From positions 2,177,881 through 2,241,880 of the forward strand of contig NMRA01000006.1 of the NCBI GenBank assembly GCA_002633005.1: a stretch of DNA of 64,000 bases, in the 5' to 3' direction. How positions within the stretch are numbered: position 1 is the first letter of the stretch; each line of letters opens with the position of its first letter. Of this stretch, positions 49,901 through 58,900 are shown piece after piece. Position numbers and translations under genes: made by a program. The notes beneath the pieces are model-generated. The model did not search any database. It saw only the letters and a program-made list of their open reading frames with translations, and had not been told where the DNA came from. The stretch comes from Phoronis australis (Eukaryota > Phoronida > Phoronidae).

Positions 49901-52900
49901 GCAAAGCCGTGGTATTTGTCGCCGCGGTTTACAATAACAAGAGACGCCATTGAAAATCTCACCACGCTATCCCAGATGCCCCGGCAATGTTGACAATTTA
50001 CGTTCCTCCGAAACATAAAGAGCAACTTTCGCTTTTCGAGGTGAACGTCGTCTGCAACGCCGCAGTAAGAAAGGAATTTGCCGCAGAAATTTTATATCAA
50101 ATCTGATTTTTTTTTACGCGGAAATATAATAAAATGCACGGACAGAACATTTGAAAAAAAGCGGAAATCCGCGTTTCCGCAGAAAATTCCAAGCCCTGAC
50201 CTATTGATATTTTTATTCAACTCTAACCAATTTTGGTTAGAGAAGGTTGGCAGCAGTTCTGCCAGTGCTCGAAGTCCTTTTTTCAAAACCTCAGTGACGG
50301 CAAACAAGGAAATGGAGTCATAATCCAGAATGTTGCCAAATAGCCATAAAAACTGTCATTTAGAGCAGGAAATATAACTAACAAAGATCCTGCTACCCTC
50401 AGAATAGTGGTAGAATAGAATTTCGAAACCAACAAGGTGCCGTCCCGCGACAGCTACCCAGGTTGGCCAGAAAGAGTCGATCTGACTTGCAATCCAGACA
50501 ATCCAATGCATGACCATGTAGCACTTCTCTCAAACAAAAGCTGAATTACTCGTGACGAGGCAAATTTGTGAGTGGGTGTACTTGCAAGCCATCACATGTT
50601 GAGGTCAAGACACCCTTCTAACCAAGTGCACTGAATATTTAAAGCACTACTTTTGTGGAAAAGACATGATCGTATCCACATGATCACCTGCCAAAGTTTC
50701 TCAGTTCTTGGGTCACATAGCACATGACAGTAAAATGTCACCAGTGAAGGACACACTAAGGAGGACGAGTAATATACAATTTTCTCATTATTTCTTTACA
50801 CGTAAAAGGCACCGACCAAGTGGACATTTTTCCATGATCAAACTCTGTATCACAGCTACCACCAGACAATAATTTGAAAATTATGGACAAATGCAACAAC
50901 GTTAGAAGGCTTTGAAAAAATAAGAAAAAAGCCCATTTTCGTAATTATTTTTGTCCAAAATTAGTGAGATTTTATTGTAATATACAACAATAAATTTGTG
51001 TTGCTCTCTGATATCAAGCTATGTACTTAGTACCATAAATAGAAAAAAGCAGCTTATTCCCGAGCAGTGTCACATGAACCTACTATACCTGCCTGCAACT
51101 TTGGAACTGAGTAGACAAGACCGATTCTTTTCATAAACTTGTCGTGGCACAGAGTGAAAGTCAGTGACTGAACACGGTTGGGCATGCGATATTTCCAACA
51201 ACATGACTGCAGAGGTCACCACTTGTAAGGTGCGACAACACCAGTCCATAATCAGTTTATATTTGCTTCCATATTTGGAAGAACACCTTTATCATTTTGA
51301 GACGCAAAACACTGGATGGATGTAGTGGTATAACCTGGGATGGGTACGTCCCAGGCACAACTGAGCGCTGGCAAGGAAGAAGACGGCGAAAACAACTGAC
51401 GGGTGACAAAAAGGAAATATGACAACCTGAGCTACACGGAATAAATTCATTATACACAAGAGACAAAAGCACAAATGTAACCAGTTGTTGAAACTAGCGG
51501 CAAGTTGTTGCGGTATTCTACTACTTTACTGTGGCGATCCCTTTTTAACGCTTCACTTCCATTTGAGTGACTAAACCAAGCTCTGTCTACTTAATAAAAC
51601 AAGCACAGCCCACTGTGTCATTTACGTGTACAAGTGCTTGACAAATCATTGCACTTCAAACCTTGCTTATAGTTAATTATGTGCCTTTGTGCAGCTTTTC
51701 GAAAAAGAACATGAGACCTTGCATGACATTACAAAAACCTTCCCATCTGGTTTCACATTCAGACAACAGCCGTTTGCAAAATCTAGATATCAATCTAGAC
51801 CAATTGTTAATCTTTATTCATGCATACTGTTGTCCAACATCTTGACTTGCCGGACAATTATCTACCCCTGTTCAAAGGGTTACTAAAACCGGATCTATTT
51901 TCATTAACAAGTGTCAAAGAACTGGAACCTAACATATCTATTTTGACAATTTTTTTTATTACATTTCTGTGTTTTTTATTTTAACCAGTGATTTATTGCT
52001 GTCATAGCTAATGTGGTAATTGCTCTACTTCACACAAAAGGACCTTAAATAAGCGTTCCTGTACTAAAAATCGAAATTGGTATCGACATTTCCCTTTCAC
52101 TTTTCAGCGGGCTCAATAAAGGTGTCTATTATTCTGCGATCAACTACATTATGGTTAATATGGAGGACAGTATTCTAATCTAGTTTGAGCTTCATGGCCC
52201 ATCATTAAAGCTTAACTTCGAACATAAACTCAGAATTTCGAGCTCATACCCAAAATCTCAAGTTTTTACTCAAATCTTAAGTTCCGTAGCTCAACTTTAG
52301 GGGTTATCAAATCCGAACATGGCCATACCATATTCCAGCACCGAATTATAAACCTCTACCAAGAGTTTGTGCAATAATACAACAACAACACAAAAGTAAT
52401 GAAACAAAATACTTCCCCATCACAAAGTCAACAAGAGCAACGTAGAGTGCTGAAATGCACCCGCGACAGCAACGCAGTGTGCTTCTACGGGTGTTTATAA
52501 GCATAAAAAATGGAGTCTAGGTGGTGCAGAATATGTCATATAAATCCCAAAATGGATAGATGCTATCACCACTTTTCAATAAAAACTGTCTAAGAATAAG
52601 AACTTTAAGATACAAATGCAAACGTAAAAATAAAGTTGCCAGTAGGGGGTACAATGGTAGTGTGAACTGTCCAAAAGTATTAGGTAGCCATAGTCACATT
52701 TATAAATAAAACTAATTCTTGCACAATTTCACAAAGATCACTCAAAGGAGTAAGGAGATGCAGCTGAGAAAGCAAAAAAGACAAAAATCGCAACCAGGAG
52801 GTGTCACAGATATCAAATATGTCCACAAATCAATGCATTCTAATCAGGAACACAAAAGGCATTCGAAAAATACAAGTAGCCACTAGGTGATGCAACAATG

Positions 52901-55900
52901 CATCAAGTTTAACGATGCACTCTGAAATTACAGAGGAAAACATAAACAACTAAAAGTGACACTAGGGGGCACAGTGATAGTCGAATGGGTCTGAAATGTG
53001 CCATAAAATGTTGTCACTTCCATAGGAACATGTCTGCCGAATTTCACAAAGATCCTAAAAAGGTCAAGGATACACAGCCATAGAGGGGGAAGGAGAAATG
53101 CCACCAGAAACACATCTGCCAATTTTCACAATGATCCTCCAAGTAGTTTGGCGGATAGAGACGGATGCCAAAAATGGACTCGAAGCTGTTAAAAACCGCC
53201 ACTACGAGGTGCACAATATGTAACATCAGTCGGAAAATGAAAAATATTGTCATCACTTTAATAGAAACCTGTTTGCCAAGTTTCATGAAAATCCATCTTT
53301 GAACTCTGAAGATACACAGGAAAGCGTAGAAAAATGAAATTGCCACTAAGGGGCACACCAATTGTCGGATTGGACTGAAACTCGTTATCACCTGATGTCA
53401 ACCCCATAAAAACATATCTGCCAAATTTCACAAAGTTCCTGAAAAAGTTAAGGAGATACAGACATGGAAACAAAATAACACAAAATCTCCACTAGGAGGC
53501 ACCAGAAAAGTCAAACACGCTCGAAAATCAAGGTCAACAGTGGTCTTCTAGTCAGAAACACACTTGCCAATTTTCATAATGATCCTTCAAGCGGTTTGGC
53601 AGATAGAAAGGTGGACGCCAAAAACCTAACACCAAAATTTAAAAACCGACCACAAGGTAGTGCAGGATCGTCAAAGATGTCTAACAAGAGCAACGCAGAG
53701 CGTTGAAATGCGCCCACAATTGCACCGCATAGGGTATCCTTCTAGGGTTGTTTATTGGTACCACAAAGTGGCCAGTAGAGAGCATATATGTAGTATGTTG
53801 TACTTAGCAAAATGGAAAGGCATNNNNNNNNNNNNNNNNNNNNNNNNNNNNNNNNNNNNNNNNNNNNNNNNNNNNNNNNNNNNNNNNNNNNNNNNNNNNN
53901 NNNNNNNNNNNNNNNNNNNNNNNNNNNNNNNNNNNNNNNNNNNNNNNNNNNNNNNNNNNNNNNNNNNNNNNNNNNNNNNNNNNNNNNNNNNNNNNNNNNN
54001 NNNNNNNNNNNNNNNTATAAGCAGACATCAGTACAAAACTCTACATGGTGCACGTGGCTTTTCATCAGCAAAGACCTTAAGAGTCTAGATTTTTCAGATT
54101 CAACTTAAAAACAATACAGTGATACTTTAAAAAACACTTTCTGTCAAGAATATTTTTAAACATAGCATTTTTGTGGAATTCGAAGTTCCCAATTTAGTAA
54201 GATTACAGACAAGAGCCCATTGATTGCGTTTAAAGTTGGATTCATCACCGCAAATTCGATTCAACTTCAGATTGAAGCGGATGATCTCGACTTGAAAAAT
54301 GAAAATCTATTAAAATAGTTCTACACTGGGTTCAGGATGAAGTCAATTAATTAATGAATTGGTATCCTGGTTATAACCACAAGCGTCCATTCACAATGAT
54401 GTGGAGTTCTACGATTAACAGGTTTTAAACGTCGATATATCGATCCCTGATAATAGTCAAGCGTGAATATTGGAGACAAACTGAGTGGGCTCGATATGAA
54501 ATCAGGTCAGAAAATATGTGTATAGAGGTGGATGCTGCATTTTTACAAAGCAATTACTCAGAAACTGCGCATGCAGAGAATGAAACAGTCATATTGAAGC
54601 TTACACATGGTCAGACACAAAAGACGACTTAAATGCATAATTAAAACAGAGCCAACAAGAGATAGCGCCTCGCATGTTCAAAAACTCTAAGTAAGATTCA
54701 CCTGTACTCACAGCTTTACCTCACAAAACCAGCTTTAGTTGGTCTTTCTCCGCTATATTTTCAGAAATTGGCATTTTCCCACCCACCTTTCTCATTTATA
54801 AAACATTGAACTTAGTGTACCGAATGAAACCCAGTTTGAGCACATTCGAAACTAGATTTATCTTTACATCGAAGTTTTAAGTATGGACCACACATTATAC
54901 ATTCAAATGGTTCGCATTTCTCAAACTTTTGCTTCACTCATGGTATGCACTTTTTCTATTTTAGTTCCCACTGCCTCGTTTATCATCCATATTGTGTACA
55001 CCTGTGTGAAAATTTTGATCATAAAGCACATGGTATGAATTAATATGTACGTTTATTACTTTTGGAGCTCTCACAGTTAATAACAGAGGGTAGGAAACAT
55101 TTGGAATTCTAAAATGAACAGGCATGAACACGGATGGTCTATGCCACGCTGGAAATATCGAAATAGTAGCAAATGATATTATAACAAATGGCATGATTGA
55201 AGAAGGAACCTGAAAGATTTCAATCAATGTGAACTTCCTATTTGTTTATCTTCTCCAGGCACTCTAACTACCAGGAACTACCATCAAACTCAACTAATGA
55301 CCACAAGGGAATGACATGTAGTTGATGTAATGCAATTCTTCACTTTTCTAGCACACAATACGACCAGCAAGCGAAATAGTAGTTTGTTGAATTTCTGCAC
55401 CAAAAAAATATTACCGTACGAAAATTTTAGTCTATAAGTAGCATTATATTGTTTAAATGTCATAACACAACACTTGGTAAAAGTGAGATACTCTCCGTAT
55501 ACGCCATATCTTAGTCATGTTGCAGGATCCATAGTTAAGTCTGAAAACACCTCTGTCCCTACCTGGGACTTTCTGCTAACTGTGCAAAAGTACCCGGTTC
55601 GAACCCCAGTTGGTATAGAGATCTTTTCAAAGGTTTACTAGGTCACGTGATATGACCAACATATGGCGTGCTTGGATACTAATACTGTTCTTACATGTGA
55701 ATATCAGAAGGGTGATTCATGACAACGTAATTATAAACATTTGGTAAGGTTTCCACAAAATGTAGCATAGTAATCAGCCTTTAAAACGTGGGAAATGACA
55801 ATTTGTCAATTATTTTCGTATGGAATTAATGGAGAGTTATGGTACTTAAAGGACAATGCATGCCACAGCAGATAGTGGCAAATGCACTTTACCAAGAATA

Positions 55901-58900
55901 GATACAAACAGGAAGGTATTATCGTCTCTTTAGTAGAAACCGTTAACCCATTTGCAATGTTTCACAAAAATCTGTCACAGTACTCCGAAGATACAGGGAA
56001 AACCATTAAAAATAAAGTTGGCACTAGAAGGCACACCTGTAGTCTGATCTGTCAGCAGTCGTTATTTTCATCAAAACACACTTGCCAAATTCAACAAAGC
56101 TCTAGCGAATGCAAACAAAAAACCGGCACTTGGACTAGTATGAGGTACCACAGGCATCCGAAACGTCTGAAAATCATTATCTGTCCTCTTCCCAGTAAGG
56201 AACACGTACACCAATTCAATGTCATCCTTAGATTGGTTTGGCCACTAGGTGGCACAGCAGAATACATCGAATCCACCCCAAAACATGAAAACGGTATCTT
56301 GTCCTAAACAGATACCTATTTGCGAAATTTCATGACAATTCATCCAGGAATTGTGGAGATACAGAGTAAAATGTAATAAACTAGAATTACCACTAGAGGG
56401 CACAACGGCACTCGTTCAAGTCTTCCGATCCACGACTGGGGATGACGCATACAGTACACAAATAAATATGTTGGAGGATAAAAACGGGTTTTAAAAGCTT
56501 TCAATCATATTTTAAAAACAAAATGGTGCCACGTCTGCCATCTTGGAATCAAATCGTGACAAAAACCCCACAGTCTTTGTGAGCCTTTTTTTTTAGAGTT
56601 GCATGTTGTGTGCAAATTTCATGTGAAGCGAATGGCAAATGCAACCTGTTAGCATGCGTACAAGCATAAAGATCTTCATGGCAAAGCAACATAACAAAAG
56701 CAAGTTATGTACAGTAACTGTGACTATGAATGGTGTATTTCCTGGAACACTACAAACTATACACAACTGTCTATATATAAATAATATAATGCGTACATCT
56801 TGCATGTGATTTTACCGTAGGTATAAAATCAATAGAGCTTTTTCCTGGCACAAAATTGTTGAAATACTGCTGAATGCATAATTCAGTACAACACCATCAA
56901 GACGTTTCTACAAGAAGTAGCTTGAGCACAGAGAATTGATTACTAACCAAGTGAATTCAACAGACTAATCTGAGACAAAAGCTTTCCCACTGACTGAACA
57001 ATTCTCCTGGTTTGAAGACTTTCAACAAATGAGACAGTGTAACTCCTAGACTTAGGCTGCCAATGCAACTCCCCGGAAAATAGGCGGATAAAACTATAGA
57101 ATTGCGAAATTCTTCTGCTGTGGAAAGGGTTAAACCCACTTTGGAAGAAGTAATCGTTGGAAGTAGCTCATGTAACTTACAGTACAAAAACATATACAAT
57201 TTAGACTGCAAATCAAGTGTGCCATCTGGTGTTTAATACAGAAAACTAGAGATATCTGTAACATAGGTGCTACCAAGAAGAGTGTGAAACACAATGGGAG
57301 TAGGGACAGAGAGTCAACATTCTAGTTTCCCTAATGGGACAGAAACATGAATGAAGAATAATCATAAACTGATACCAATCAATATGTTCAACTGAAGAAT
57401 ATTTAAACTTCACTGGAATTATGAGTTAGACGTTCGCATCGAAAAGTACAGTTCTGATCTGTGAATTAGGAATTCGTGCATTGAACTTGAGTCAAACATC
57501 AACAAAATGACTACCCTCTCATAACCATAAAGTCGCTGCATTGTTTTTCGAACTTGTCCCAGGTGAGCCAAACTCATCACACATGGGAACATCCCAACAA
57601 CTTGCCGCGGCAAGACAAAAGAGGTCGTGGCAAACAGTGAGTCGACAATATTAACTCCAACAGGAACAAGTCACGTGAGATGGTGCTGATAAAACAGTAG
57701 TTACCCGTAGTTCATAATCATTACACTAGGGTCACCACCACCAGGAACCCTCACCCCACCAACAATCCCATGCTGGTGAACAACCTTCTATTCTCAATAG
57801 ACGCATCATCTATAATGCAGGGCACATCTAGTAAATATGTAGTGACATTCTCTCATTACTCGGACTAAAATCTTTATAACACAGGGCTACTCCTTCATTT
57901 CCCCTACTATTCAATTACAAATGACAAAACAAACGAGGCAAGCGGATTCGTTCTTAACCCCGACCTGTGAGGTCAATTCATAAGCCCACCATCTCAGTAG
58001 ACTCCTGATGTGTAACTAAATAACACAAATGACCTCCTATCTAAATAGGTGGAGGCCTGGCCAATAACAAAAAGCTTGTAGCCTGCACAGACGTCACACA
58101 AATGCCAAGCATGATTACCTATAACTAGAGGCTATTTTGCAAAAAAGGAGCAACAGGAAGCTATGTTGAAATCATGGCAGGAGTACATCCTGTGCAGGGA
58201 CAAGGTCAAAAGCACATGTTGATAGTAAGCACCTCAACAGAATNTGATAATGCAGGGCACATCTAGTAAATATGTAGTGACAATCACTCATTACTCGGAC
58301 TAAAATCTTTATAACACAGGGCTACTCCTTCATTTCCCCTACTATTCAATTACAAATGACAAAACAAACGAGGCAAGCCAATTCGTTCTTAACCCCGACC
58401 TGTGAGGTCAATTCATAAGCCCACCATCTCAGTAGACTCCTGATGTGTAACTAAATAACACAAATGACCTCCTATCTAAATAGGTGGAGGCCTGGCCAAT
58501 AACAAAAAGCTTGTAGCCTGCACAGACGTCACACAAATGCCAAGCATGATTACCTATAACTAGAGGCTATTTTGCAAAAAAGGAGCAACAGGAAGCTATG
58601 TTGAAATCATGGCAGGAGTACATCCTGTGCAGGGACAAGGTCAAAAGCACATGTTGATAGTAAGCACCTCAACAGAATATAGAACCACGTCATACACTGC
58701 CAAGAATAACTTGTCAAAGCCAGCCTCATTAATTGACATCGATAATTGTTGTTTTAATGAATTACCAAAGCATTCAAAACTTATCTCCAATTTAGCTGAG
58801 TTAAAATGTCTTATAATGTCCGAGGTTTTAACACTATCTGTATTAAGGACAGGTGACTGGCTTATATCCTGGACTGGAAAAGTGTTCTGGAGAAGAATAC

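Noticed and set aside
53660-54108. Open frames of 74-142 codons crossing the n run
   Set aside because: They exist only because n is not read as a stop.
55590-55620. tRNA gene suggested by GGTTCGAACCCC
   Set aside because: No A box at the right distance and no cloverleaf.
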